NCBI RefSeq assembly: GCF_036226405.1
Contig: NZ_CP108464.1
Span: forward strand, 682,001 to 746,000
Source: Streptomyces sp. NBC_01260
GTDB lineage: Bacteria; Actinomycetota; Actinomycetes; Streptomycetales; Streptomycetaceae
Reading direction: 5' to 3'
DNA length: 64,000 nt
Shown here: positions 1 through 7,206 of the stretch, in pieces
How the letters are laid out: every line of letters starts with the position of its first letter
How positions within the stretch are numbered: the first letter of the stretch is position 1
Position numbers and translations under genes: made by a program
Notes under the pieces: generated by a model
What the model saw: the letters and a program-made list of their open reading frames with translations, nothing else
The model's database searches: none
Told to the model about the DNA's origin: nothing

Positions 1-30
1 CGAGTGGCGGCGGTCCGCTGACCCCCTCCG

Positions 31-115
31 GAAGATCCACGAGGCCGTCGGCGTGCAGAGCGTCGCCCCGGCCTAGAAGATCCACGAGGTCAGCGTGTAG
101 AGCATCGCCCCGGCC
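31..115. repeat. Imperfect ~40-bp tandem duplication
   Basis: Positions 31-73 and 76-115 are two copies of one block. Both begin GAAGATCCACGAGG and end CGCCCCGGCC, with a 3-nt length difference and a few substitutions between. On the minus strand the right copy encodes the C-terminus of the small membrane protein (73-216), ending TSWIF-stop. The left copy lies in the same frame just after that stop and would read AGATLCTPTASWIF. Confidence 0.75.
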
Positions 116-216
116 CAGACGAATGCCACCGCACCCCCGATCAGCATGCCCGCCGCGACACGGCGCTGGGCAGGGCGAAGAGGTGCGGTTCGGGTGGGTG
201 TGCGAGTTACGTTCAT
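73..216 (-). CDS. Small single-TM membrane peptide, 47 aa
   Basis: This is a 47-residue reading frame of unknown function. An Arg-rich N-terminus (about residues 5-19) is followed by one hydrophobic helix (MLIGGAVAFVWAGAMLY, about residues 24-40) and a short tail ending SWIF, which is the look of a single-pass inner-membrane peptide. There is no Shine-Dalgarno sequence, but a CACTCT -10 element at 223-228 would place transcription start exactly on the ATG, suggesting leaderless translation. GC-rich third positions are clear in the second half. A translation start at the internal Met24 is an alternative. Two perfect palindromes lie just upstream. Reality as a gene is likely but unproven. Confidence 0.5.
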   Translation of the reverse strand: MNVTRTPTRTAPLRPAQRRVAAGMLIGGAVAFVWAGAMLYTLTSWIF

Positions 217-227
217 GTGTCCAGAGT

Positions 228-263
228 GCCGATCATGATCGGCGAACGCTATCCGTACGGATA
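228..263. promoter_or_regulatory. Two perfect palindromes upstream of the 47-aa gene
   Basis: GCCGATCATGATCGGC (228-243) and TATCCGTACGGATA (250-263) are both perfect palindromes. Relative to a leaderless start at 216 they cover roughly -12 to -47, where a repressor would block RNA polymerase. The gene for endonuclease V ends at 296, so the first palindrome could also serve as a weak terminator for it. Confidence 0.4.
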
Positions 264-295
264 CTCAGACGCCCTGGCCCCCGCCCGCACCGCTC

Positions 296-973
296 TCAGC
301 CGGTCGCCTCGCGCAGCGCCCGCCGGCAGAGCGCGTCCGCCCGGCGGGTGGTCTCGGGCTGGCGGAAGTCCCGGGCCAGCAACAGGGTGTGCGCACAGGC
401 GTTGTCAAGGCCGGTGCGGTGGCCGACGGAGACGAAGACCGGTTTGGTGCCGTCCTGGGTACGCAGCGCCCGGCCCACCTCCTCGTCCCCGTCGAGCAGC
501 GGCGAGCAGTCTCCGCGACACGGACCGGGCTGTTCGTACGAGAAGGTGAACGGGTTCTTCGCGACGCCGATGACCGGCAGCCCGGTGAGCACCCCCAGAT
601 GGCTGGCGAGCCCGAAGCGGCGCGGGTGCGCCTGCCCGTATCCGTCACAGACGACGAGCCCCGGGCCGACCGACAGGGACTCCAGCGCGGCCAGCACGGT
701 GGGGATCTCGCGGAAGGCCAGGAGTCCGGGGACGTAGGGGAAGGTGACCCGGCCGACGGCGGTGGACTCGGCCACCACCTCCAGGGTGGCCGCGTCGAGC
801 ACGACGGCCGCCGCCACGACGACGTCGCGCTCGTCGTCGTAGGCGACGTCGACACCTGTCACCCGGCCGGTGCCGGGCGGCGGCCCGGGTTCGTCGAGCA
901 CCACCCGGGCACGCAGCGAGTCCTGGACGGCTCGGGCACCGGCCTCGTCGGAGGGCATCTGAAAAGTTGTCAT
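296..973 (-). CDS. nfi: Endonuclease V (deoxyinosine 3' endonuclease)
   Basis: Endonuclease V nicks DNA or RNA near deaminated adenine (inosine) and starts its repair. The 225-residue product is of family length. The metal-binding catalytic acidic residues are visible: D42 in GVDVAYDD, E89 in FREIP, and D110 in VVCDGYGQ. The strand-separating wedge motif appears as PYVP (79-82), and the family signature HPRRFGLASHLG follows. The start chosen is the ATG at 973; further upstream the frame has no conserved character. It is monocistronic and divergent from the YciI gene at 1089. Cytosolic. Confidence 0.93.
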   Translation of the reverse strand: MTTFQMPSDEAGARAVQDSLRARVVLDEPGPPPGTGRVTGVDVAYDDERDVVVAAAVVLDAATLEVVAESTAVGRVTFPYVPGLLAFREIPTVLAALESLSVGPGLVVCDGYGQAHPRRFGLASHLGVLTGLPVIGVAKNPFTFSYEQPGPCRGDCSPLLDGDEEVGRALRTQDGTKPVFVSVGHRTGLDNACAHTLLLARDFRQPETTRRADALCRRALREATG

Positions 974-1088
974 GGTGCCGGCCAGCTTAGGACGGCCGGC
1001 ACCTGAGGGGCGGCGTCGCGGGCGGGGCTCGCACCTCTGCCGGGCGGTCCCGGGTTCCGCCGCTGAGCCCTCCCGTAGCCTGGAGATC

Positions 1089-1379
1089 ATGTTCGTACTC
1101 GAGCTCTCCTACACCGCCCCCCTCGACCGTGTCGACGCGCTGATGAAGGACCACGTCGGCTGGCTCGACGCGCAGTACGCGGCCGGGGTCTTCATCGCCT
1201 CCGGCCGCAAGAACCCGCGGGACGGCGGAGTGATTCTCGCCGTCGGGGACGACCGGGCCGCGATCGAGCGGCTCGCGGCGGGTGACCCCTTCGCCGTGTA
1301 CGGCGTCTGCGCGTACCGGATCACGGAGTTCATCGCGACCAAGACGTCGGACGCCCTCGCCCCCTACCGTCAGCAGTAG
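1089..1379 (+). CDS. YciI-family protein
   Basis: This is a 96-residue protein of the YciI/YCII superfamily, a small ferredoxin-like alpha+beta dimer whose precise reaction is mostly unknown. The family pattern is visible: a beta-strand start (MFVLELSYT), a conserved His in the first helix (DHVGWLDAQY, H22), the loop SGRKNPRDGG and a C-terminal ITEF strand. A GGAG lies 5 nt before the ATG. It is divergent from endonuclease V and convergent with the BNR-repeat gene, so it is probably transcribed alone. Confidence 0.9.
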   Translation: MFVLELSYTAPLDRVDALMKDHVGWLDAQYAAGVFIASGRKNPRDGGVILAVGDDRAAIERLAAGDPFAVYGVCAYRITEFIATKTSDALAPYRQQ

Positions 1380-1392
1380 TCACCGCGCCCCG

Positions 1393-2496
1393 TCAGAGCC
1401 CGGTCAGCCGGGCCGCACGCCCCTGCTCGCCGGCGGCCCAGCAGCCGCCGTCAGCGGTGCAGTCGACCGTGTCGTAGGAGCCGCTGTCGACCGTCCGCCA
1501 GGTGCGCCCGCCGTCCGTGGTGAGATCCGTGCCGGCCGGGCCGACCGCGAGTGCGGCCGACCGGCTGTGCGGCAGCCATGCGACGCCCGAGCGGTAGGCG
1601 GCGGTCGCGGTGGCCGACCGGCGCCAGCCGCGGCCGCCGTTGTCCGTGACGGCCGAGGCGTGAGGCGATTCCTGGTCGGGGCGGTAGTCGCCGCCGACCG
1701 CGATCCCGTGGGTCCGGTCGCGGAAGGCCAGCGCGAAGACCCCGCGGGCGGGGTCACCGGCCGGGAGGGTCGATTCGGCCGCCCGCCAGGTCAGTCCGCG
1801 GTCCCCGGAGTGCAGGACGCGGGCGGTGGCCGCCCCGCCGGTCGCCAGCCAGACGTCCTTGGGACCCGAACTGACCAGGCACTGGCCACTGGCCGCGAAC
1901 CCCGCCTCACCCTCCTGGGCCCGGGGCATACCCGTACCGGGCAGCACGCTCCAGCTGCGGCCGCCGTCCGCGGTGGACAGGATGCGGAACCGGCCGTCCA
2001 CCGGGTCGCTCATGGCCAGCCCGTGCCGGCTGTCGAAGAAGGTGAGGCAGTCGTAGAAGGCGCGGGCGTCGGTGTTGCGGAAGGACTCGGTCCAGGTCAC
2101 TCCCCCGTCGCCGGTGCGCAGCACCCGGGACGCCTCCCCCTCGCCGATGGTCAGCGCCACCGCCCGCCTGGCGTCGAAGGCCTCGATGTCGCGGAACTCC
2201 AGCCCCGCCCCGGCCGCACCGGGCGGGGAGACGTCGCGCCAGTGCCGGCCGCCGTCGGAGGTGCGCAGCACCGTACCTTTCGTGCCGGCGAGCCAGGCGG
2301 TGCGGCTGTTCACCGCGGCGAGGCCGCGGAAGCGGGCATCGGTTCCGGTGGCGGTGGGCGTCCAGACCGGCCGGTCGCCGGGCCGGTGCCGTTCCGCGGG
2401 TGCCGCGTGAGCTGCCGGTGCGGTCAGCGCGGCGGCCAGCGCCGCCCCGCACAGTCCCAGTGACATCAGTCGTCGCGTCTTTCCCTTGGCCCTCAT
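1393..2496 (-). CDS. Secreted BNR/Ycf48-like beta-propeller protein
   Basis: This 367-residue exported protein has an Arg/Lys-rich start and a hydrophobic core ending AAHAAP, a typical Sec signal peptide of about 31 residues. The mature part carries at least six Asp-box (BNR) turns of the form (S/T)xDGGxxW: TSDGGRHW, TGDGGVTW, TADGGRSW, SGDRGLTW, TDNGGRGW and TTDGGRTW. Such repeats build a sialidase-type or Ycf48-type propeller. Sialidase catalytic residues cannot be assigned, so a binding or assembly role is as likely as a hydrolytic one. It runs alone on the minus strand, convergent with the YciI gene. Confidence 0.8.
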   Translation of the reverse strand: MRAKGKTRRLMSLGLCGAALAAALTAPAAHAAPAERHRPGDRPVWTPTATGTDARFRGLAAVNSRTAWLAGTKGTVLRTSDGGRHWRDVSPPGAAGAGLEFRDIEAFDARRAVALTIGEGEASRVLRTGDGGVTWTESFRNTDARAFYDCLTFFDSRHGLAMSDPVDGRFRILSTADGGRSWSVLPGTGMPRAQEGEAGFAASGQCLVSSGPKDVWLATGGAATARVLHSGDRGLTWRAAESTLPAGDPARGVFALAFRDRTHGIAVGGDYRPDQESPHASAVTDNGGRGWRRSATATAAYRSGVAWLPHSRSAALAVGPAGTDLTTDGGRTWRTVDSGSYDTVDCTADGGCWAAGEQGRAARLTGL

Positions 2497-2687
2497 GGCG
2501 CTGGAAGCTAACCGACGGACCGCGCGCCGTCCAGGGTGCGCAGCCCGGCAACGGGCACATGATCAGGATGCGGGGCCCGGTGAGCGGTGACGCAGCTCAC
2601 TCGGTCCCCGGGTGCACGGATCGGCGACTTCCGTCGTCTGTATCAGTGCCGGGAACCCGTTCATCCGGTCGCGAAAGGGAGCAGGTC

Positions 2688-3104
2688 TTGTCCATCGTTA
2701 TCGAGCAGTCCGTACAGGCCCGCATGGTGGCGTCCGCGCCGCAGATGGAAACACTTCCCGCCGTCCTGCAGTACGACCGCACGGACCCCTTCGCGATCCG
2801 CATGGCCTTCCCCGCACCCGCGACACTGGAGGGCACCGAGGTGTCCTGGGAGTTCTCCCGGGAACTGCTCACGGCGGGAATGGACACACCGGCGGGCGTG
2901 GGCGACGTACGGATCAGGCCCTTCGGCTACGACCGCACGGTTCTGGAGTTCCACGCCGCCGAGGGCATCGCGATGGTGCACGTGCGCACGGCCGACCTGC
3001 GCCGGTTCCTGCGGCGGACACAGCAGCTGGTGCCCGCCGGTGCCGAGCACCGGTTCCTGGACCTGGACCGGAGCCTGACGGATCTGTTCGGCGGCTCCCG
3101 CTGA
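2688..3104 (+). CDS. SsgA-like sporulation/cell-division protein (SALP)
   Basis: SsgA-like proteins are unique to sporulating actinomycetes. They guide FtsZ placement, septal peptidoglycan synthesis and spore maturation. The 138-residue product has the family length and pattern: LQYDRTDPFAIRMAF, WEFSRELLTAGM, GDVRIRP, a strand entering LRRFLRRTQQLVPAG, and a final DLDRSLTDLF. The start is taken as TTG at 2688 because GGGAG lies at a proper distance upstream; the next in-frame Met is at residue 13. Which SALP it is cannot be told from the sequence alone, so no symbol is given. Confidence 0.88.
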   Translation: MSIVIEQSVQARMVASAPQMETLPAVLQYDRTDPFAIRMAFPAPATLEGTEVSWEFSRELLTAGMDTPAGVGDVRIRPFGYDRTVLEFHAAEGIAMVHVRTADLRRFLRRTQQLVPAGAEHRFLDLDRSLTDLFGGSR

Positions 3105-3153
3105 CCCGGCCCCCGCGGGTACGGCGGTCAGGGACCCGATCCCGTTAATTCGT

Positions 3154-3182
3154 TTGCCCCGCCCGTGAGCCGGGCGTAGCGT
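3154..3182 (+). promoter_or_regulatory. Putative vegetative promoter of the ABC-F leader
   Basis: TTGCCC (3154-3159) and TAGCGT (3177-3182) are separated by 17 nt, a good match to the Streptomyces principal-sigma consensus. Start of transcription near 3189 would leave about 235 nt of leader before the ABC-F GTG. Confidence 0.4.
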
Positions 3183-3227
3183 CTGCGATGTCCTTGTCGT
3201 CGCCGATCGGAGTAGGACGTTGCTCGT

Positions 3228-3382
3228 CTGAGGTCTTGAGACACCGTGTTGCGCGCCGTGTCATGTCTGTACATGTCCGCGTGCCCGAGTGTGACCTCAG
3301 CTCTTCGAGCCGTCCTCCGTGACCAGGGCCTTCCTCCACACCCCCGGAATCCTTCCGTGGAACGCCAGTGACCGGTGTCTCA
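3228..3382 (+). promoter_or_regulatory. Structured leader with competing pairings, possible attenuator
   Basis: CTGAGGTC (3228-3235) can pair with GACCTCAG (3293-3300). The next stretch, TGAGACACCG (3237-3246), can pair with CGGTGTCTCA (3373-3382). The two left arms are adjacent, so the shorter and longer stems may compete or stack. A 19-codon reading frame (3263-3322, starting MSVHVRVPE) sits between them and covers the GACCTCAG arm. ABC-F resistance genes are often controlled by ribosome stalling in such leaders. No U-tract terminator was found, so if real, control could act on translation or through Rho. Confidence 0.4.
3263..3322 (+). CDS. Possible 19-aa leader peptide of the ABC-F gene
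   Basis: The frame starts at ATG 3263 and encodes 19 residues (MSVHVRVPECDLSSSSRPP) before a TGA, inside the leader of the ABC-F gene. It ends about 100 nt before the ABC-F start and overlaps the GACCTCAG stem arm. It has no strong Shine-Dalgarno sequence. It is listed only because of its position; it may be chance. Confidence 0.25.
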   Translation: MSVHVRVPECDLSSSSRPP

Positions 3383-3423
3383 TCCCGTTGCCCCTGACCT
3401 TCCTCGCAACCGGGAGATTCCTA

Positions 3424-5055
3424 GTGTCAGCTCCACTCGCACACCTCACCTGCTCGTCGCTCTCCTTCGCCTGGCCCGACGGCAGCGAGGTCTTCGACGA
3501 CTTCCATCTCACCGTGGGGCCCGGCCGTACGGGTCTCATCGGTATCAACGGCGCCGGCAAGTCGACCCTGCTGCGGCTGATCGCCGGCGACCTCACTCCG
3601 GCCGCGGGCCAGGTCAAGGCCGCGGGCGAGATCGGCTACCTGCCGCAGAATCTGGTCCTGGACACCGCGCTGCGGGTCGACGCGACCCTGGGCATCGCCG
3701 CGACCCGTGAGGCGCTGCACGCCATCGAGGCGGGCGACGTCGGCGAGGAGCGGTTCGCGGCTGTCGGTGACGACTGGGACGTGGAGGAGCGGGCCCGTGC
3801 CACGCTCGACCAGCTCGGTCTCCGGCACATCGGGCTCGACCGCACCATCGGTGAGATGTCCGGCGGGGAGTGCGTGCTGCTGGGACTGGCCGCGCTGCTG
3901 CTGGCCCGGCCGGACGTGCTGCTGCTCGACGAGCCGACGAACAACCTGGATCTGTACGCACGGGAACGGCTGTACGCCGCGGTCGACGCGTGGACCGGGG
4001 TGCTCGTGGTCGTCAGTCACGACCGGGAGCTCCTGGAACGCGTCGATCAGATCGCCGATCTGCGGGGCTCCGAGGTCACCTGGTACGGGGGAAACCTCTC
4101 GGCGTACGAGGAGGCGCTCGCCGTGGAGCAGGAGGCCGCCGAGCGCATGGTGCGGGTCGCGGAGGCCGATGTGCACCGGCAGAAGCGCGAACTCGCCGAC
4201 GCCCAGGTCAAGCTGGCGCGACGCAAGCGCTACGGACAGAAGATGAACGACCAGAAGCGCGAACCGAAGATCGTCATGGGCGCCCGCAGGCGCGCCGCGC
4301 AGGAGTCGGCGGGCAAGCACCGCATCATGCACACCGAGAGGCTGGCCGAGGCCAAGGAGCGCCTGGACGACGCCGTCGAGGCGGTGCGCGACGACGACGA
4401 GATCCGGGTCGAGCTGCCGCACACCAAGGTCCACCCGGGCCGCGGCGTGCTGGTGCTGCGCGATCTGGAACTGGCTTACGGGGCACGGGTCCAGGGCTCG
4501 TTCGAGGTGCGCGGTCCGGAGCGCATCGCACTGGTGGGACGTAACGGAGCGGGCAAGACGACGCTGCTGCGGACGCTCGTCGGTGAGCTGGCACCGGTGT
4601 CCGGCGAGGCGGCGGTACAGCTCCCGACGCGGTTTCTGCCGCAGCGGCTGGACGTGCTCGACGACGGGCTGAGCGTGGTGGAGAACGTGGCGCGGTTCGC
4701 ACCGGATGCCACGGACAACGCGATCAGGGCGCGGCTGGCACGTTTCCTGTTCAAGGGGGCACGGGCGGACCGGCCCGCGGGAACCCTCTCGGGCGGGGAA
4801 CGGTTCCGTGCGGCTCTGGCCGCGCTGCTGCTGGCCGAACCGGCACCTCAGCTGCTGATGCTGGACGAACCGACGAACAACCTGGACCTGGCGAGCGTGC
4901 GCCGGCTCACGGCGGCACTGGATTCGTACGAGGGAGCGCTCATCGTGGCGAGCCACGACGTGCCGTTCCTGGAGTCACTCGGAATCACGCGCTGGCTGCT
5001 GCTCGACGGCGAGCTCAGGGACACCACGGCCGAGGAGGTGCGGGCAGGAATGTGA
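3424..5055 (+). CDS. ABC-F family ATP-binding protein
   Basis: ABC-F proteins have two ATPase domains and no membrane part. They bind the ribosomal E site and either protect it from antibiotics or aid translation. The 543-residue product shows two Walker A motifs (INGAGKST and RNGAGKTT), two signature sequences (MSGGE and LSGGE) and two DEPTNNLDL Walker B regions, each followed by an H-loop SHD. The inter-domain linker is long, charged and Arg/Lys-rich (about residues 240-340), as in antibiotic-protecting members. GTG 3424 follows GGGAGA at the right spacing. The structured leader fits drug-responsive control. Whether it gives resistance, and to what, cannot be read from the sequence. Confidence 0.85.
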   Translation: MSAPLAHLTCSSLSFAWPDGSEVFDDFHLTVGPGRTGLIGINGAGKSTLLRLIAGDLTPAAGQVKAAGEIGYLPQNLVLDTALRVDATLGIAATREALHAIEAGDVGEERFAAVGDDWDVEERARATLDQLGLRHIGLDRTIGEMSGGECVLLGLAALLLARPDVLLLDEPTNNLDLYARERLYAAVDAWTGVLVVVSHDRELLERVDQIADLRGSEVTWYGGNLSAYEEALAVEQEAAERMVRVAEADVHRQKRELADAQVKLARRKRYGQKMNDQKREPKIVMGARRRAAQESAGKHRIMHTERLAEAKERLDDAVEAVRDDDEIRVELPHTKVHPGRGVLVLRDLELAYGARVQGSFEVRGPERIALVGRNGAGKTTLLRTLVGELAPVSGEAAVQLPTRFLPQRLDVLDDGLSVVENVARFAPDATDNAIRARLARFLFKGARADRPAGTLSGGERFRAALAALLLAEPAPQLLMLDEPTNNLDLASVRRLTAALDSYEGALIVASHDVPFLESLGITRWLLLDGELRDTTAEEVRAGM

Positions 5056-5127
5056 GTACGGAGCCGGGAGGGCTGTGCGGGGGCTGGGGATGGAGTAACG
5101 CCCAGGTCTTGGAGCCACCGGACGCCG

Positions 5128-5430
5128 TCAGCGCGAGTGGACCCGGAGCAGCATCTCCCGGTCCGGGGTGAACCGGTAGGCGGCGGCGACCAGTTCCGAC
5201 GTGGCGAGAACCGCGGTGTCACAGAGTTCCGCGAGGTCGTGCCGGATGAGCAGATCGCTCACGGCGCGGCGGGCGAGGCCGACGCAGAAAGCACCGCCGG
5301 GCAGGGCGAACGAATAGCTCAGATTGTCCGCCATCGGCGGATGGGACCCGGCGGGGGCGAGAGCCGGGAGACAACGCAGTGCGCCCTTCATCAAGGTACT
5401 CACGCTTCCGGTACATGTGGTGACGGCCAC
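5128..5430 (-). CDS. Truncated HATPase-like (AbaA/RsbW-type) protein, probably decayed
   Basis: The 100-residue product resembles the first half of the Streptomyces single-domain ATP-binding proteins that accompany whiJ-type regulators. It has a start region with FALPGGAFCVGLARRAVSDLL, then TAVLATSELVAAAYRF. In functional relatives the last part reads SELVTNAxxH, with an Asn that binds Mg-ATP; here that Asn is missing. The protein ends just after, without the GxG lid motifs. Family members are about 130-150 residues. It is divergent from the DUF5753 remnant at 5461, the same geometry as the intact locus near 57 kb. Probably non-functional or repurposed. Confidence 0.5.
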   Translation of the reverse strand: MAVTTCTGSVSTLMKGALRCLPALAPAGSHPPMADNLSYSFALPGGAFCVGLARRAVSDLLIRHDLAELCDTAVLATSELVAAAYRFTPDREMLLRVHSR

Positions 5431-5460
5431 ACGGCGGCATGGTCGCCCCGTGTGAGACTT

Positions 5461-5643
5461 ATGCTACCGACCGTAGTGCCTCAGCTCGATACAGTGCAGC
5501 TCGATTCCTCGCACGGCTCGATGCTGCTGGATGCCGATATGCAACTGCGGCGCTATCGGGGCCTGTTGGACCGGCTTCGTACGCTCGCGCTACCCGTCGA
5601 GGAATCACGCGACTTCATCCGACGTATAGCCCAGGACCTCTGA
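5461..5643 (+). pseudogene. C-terminal remnant of an XRE-DUF5753 (WhiJ-like) regulator
   Basis: Only about 60 codons remain. They match the end of the DUF5753 ligand domain as found in WhiJ-like regulators: QLDTVQLDSSHGSMLLDA, then a helix with YRGLLDRLRTLALPVEES and a final RRIAQDL. The helix-turn-helix and the first 200 or so residues are absent. The stop is 9 nt before the DUF397 gene, which keeps the usual regulator-DUF397 order. It is best explained by deletion of the 5' part. It could still be translated from ATG 5461, but would not bind DNA. Confidence 0.6.
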
Positions 5644-5652
5644 GGAGAGACC

Positions 5653-5844
5653 ATGAACGACATCTACTGGGACGAGGCATTCTGCAGCGAGGGGGCGAAC
5701 TGCTTCCGTTTCGGACTGGACGACCAGGGCCGCGCCTACATCGGCTCCACCACCGACAGCGCCACCCACGCCAGCGACTCCGTGGAGGCGCTGCGGGCGC
5801 TGATCTCCGCGGTGAAGTCCGGCGCGGCGGACCATCTGCTCTGA
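5653..5844 (+). CDS. DUF397-like small protein
   Basis: The 63-residue acidic protein resembles DUF397 members, small partners of XRE-DUF5753 regulators in whiJ-type loci. Features are a Trp and Cys near the start (YWDEAFCSEGANCFRF), a central strand with GRAYIGSTTD, and a final helix with LRALISAVKSG and ADHLL. It has an excellent Shine-Dalgarno (GAGGAGA) and follows the truncated regulator by 9 nt. Its cognate regulator seems lost, so its role is unclear; it may act with a paralogous regulator elsewhere. Confidence 0.7.
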   Translation: MNDIYWDEAFCSEGANCFRFGLDDQGRAYIGSTTDSATHASDSVEALRALISAVKSGAADHLL

Positions 5845-6036
5845 TCCCCGACCGGCCGGCCGAGCCCCCTGTGCGCCTGCGCTCCGAGTACGCCGACTGT
5901 TCGGAGCCCAACACCACCAGGGCCGGGCCCGGCTTTTCCTCTGTCTGAGGCCCTCCCCCACAGCCGACCTGACCCTCTGTATATACGCCTGACCTGCGCA
6001 TATGACATAAAGTATCCGGTCATCGCCCGGGCGGGC

Positions 6037-6066
6037 TTGGCTCTGGCCTTACCGCCGCTTTAACCT
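6037..6066 (+). promoter_or_regulatory. Putative desaturase promoter
   Basis: TTGGCT (6037-6042) and TAACCT (6061-6066) with an 18-nt spacer form a plausible vegetative promoter. The -10 element coincides with the first half-site of the desaturase operator, so binding there should block initiation. Confidence 0.4.
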
Positions 6067-6097
6067 ACGGTCTCGTAACCTACGAAGCCGTAGGTAA
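6061..6097 (+). promoter_or_regulatory. Operator-like inverted repeat before the desaturase
   Basis: TAACCTACGG (6061-6070) is followed by TAACCTACG (6076-6084) facing CGTAGGTAA (6089-6097). The inner pair is a dyad with 7-bp perfect arms and a 4-nt centre; the outer TAACCTACGG is a third half-site that can also pair with CCGTAGGTAA. It overlaps the putative -10 and start of transcription, so it looks like a repressor site, probably for a TetR-type lipid sensor encoded elsewhere. Confidence 0.6.
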
Positions 6098-6121
6098 TTC
6101 TCCCGTCCCCAGGAGCTCCCC

Positions 6122-7096
6122 GTGACGATCACCTCTCCCCACCTCGGCAGTTCACCGGCGTGGACTGACGCCCAACTGCTGTACGCGCTGGAAGAGGTGG
6201 TGGAGAAGGAACTCAACCGCCATCTCAAGGTCGCCAAGGACTGGATGCCCCACGAGTACGTGCCGTTCTCCGACGGCCGGAACTTCCCCGGCATCTTCGA
6301 GGACGGCCAGGCCTGGGAGTCCGAGCAGTCCAAGGTCACCGACATCGGCAAGATCGCCCTGGTCGTGAACCTGCTGACCGAGGACAACCTCCCCAGCTAC
6401 CACCACGAGATCGCCTCGCTCTTCGGCCGCGACGGTGCCTGGGGCACCTGGGTGCACCGCTGGACGGCCGAGGAGGGCCGGCACGGCATCGTGATGCGCG
6501 ACTACCTGCTCACCTCGCGCGCCGTGGACCCGGACAAGCTGGAGCAGTTCCGGATGGCGCACATGGCGGAGGGCTTCGAGTCCGACAACCGCCACTCGAT
6601 GCTGCACTCCGTGGCCTACGTCGCCTTCCAGGAGCTGGCGACCCGGGTGTCCCACCGGAACACCGGCCACCAGTCGGGCGACCCCGTCTGCGACCGGATG
6701 CTGGCGCGGATCGCGACCGACGAGAACCTGCACATGGTGTTCTACCGCAACCTCCTGGGCGCGGCCTTCGAGCTCGCACCGGACCTGACCATGCAGTCCG
6801 TGCGCGATGTCGTCGTGAACTTCCGGATGCCCGGCCACGGCATGCCCGGCTTCGAGCGGGCCGCCGCGCAGATGGCGATCGGCGAGATCTACAACATGCG
6901 CATCCACCACGACGACGTCATCCAGCCGGTGCTGCGGTACCTGAAGGTGCTGGACATCGACGGGCTGGGCCCGGAGGGCTTGAAGGCGCAGGAGGAGCTC
7001 GGTATGTACATGAACGGGCTGGACAGCGAGGCGTCCAAGTTCGACGAGAAGCTGGCCTCGCGCAAGGCGCGGATGGCGGCCCGGGCCCAGGCCTGA
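6122..7096 (+). CDS. Acyl-[ACP] desaturase
   Basis: This soluble di-iron enzyme (324 residues) inserts a cis double bond into acyl-ACP using O2 and reduced ferredoxin. It has the ferritin-like ligand set of the family: E87 in TEDNLPSYHHE, E118/H121 in EEGRHG, E171 in FQELATR, and E201/H204 in DENLHMVFY. It starts with GTG 6122, preceded by AGGAG. It stands alone between an operator-like inverted repeat and a strong terminator, which suggests a single-gene unit that adjusts membrane fluidity. Regulation by a lipid-responsive repressor is inferred from the dyad over its promoter. Confidence 0.92.
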   Translation: MTITSPHLGSSPAWTDAQLLYALEEVVEKELNRHLKVAKDWMPHEYVPFSDGRNFPGIFEDGQAWESEQSKVTDIGKIALVVNLLTEDNLPSYHHEIASLFGRDGAWGTWVHRWTAEEGRHGIVMRDYLLTSRAVDPDKLEQFRMAHMAEGFESDNRHSMLHSVAYVAFQELATRVSHRNTGHQSGDPVCDRMLARIATDENLHMVFYRNLLGAAFELAPDLTMQSVRDVVVNFRMPGHGMPGFERAAAQMAIGEIYNMRIHHDDVIQPVLRYLKVLDIDGLGPEGLKAQEELGMYMNGLDSEASKFDEKLASRKARMAARAQA

Positions 7097-7115
7097 CGGC
7101 CCGCACCACGTGACC

Positions 7116-7152
7116 CCGCCGGGGGCGGACCCCTGCGGCCCGCCCCCGGCGG
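7116..7152 (+). terminator. Strong hairpin after the desaturase
   Basis: CCGCCGGGGGCGG (7116-7128) and CCGCCCCCGGCGG (7140-7152) form a perfect 13-bp stem with an 11-nt loop, 19 nt after the desaturase stop. There is no U-tract, as usual in Streptomyces. Confidence 0.75.
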
Positions 7153-7194
7153 ATGTGCAGGTGGGGTGACCCCTCGGCGCGGACGTGCGAACCG

Positions 7195-7200
7195 TACTCT
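7195..7200 (+). promoter_or_regulatory. -10 element for a leaderless chitosanase transcript
   Basis: TACTCT (7195-7200) ends seven nucleotides before the GTG at 7207, the spacing expected if transcription starts on the first base of the start codon. No Shine-Dalgarno sequence is visible in front of that GTG. A convincing -35 was not found. Confidence 0.35.
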
Positions 7201-7206
7201 GTGCCG

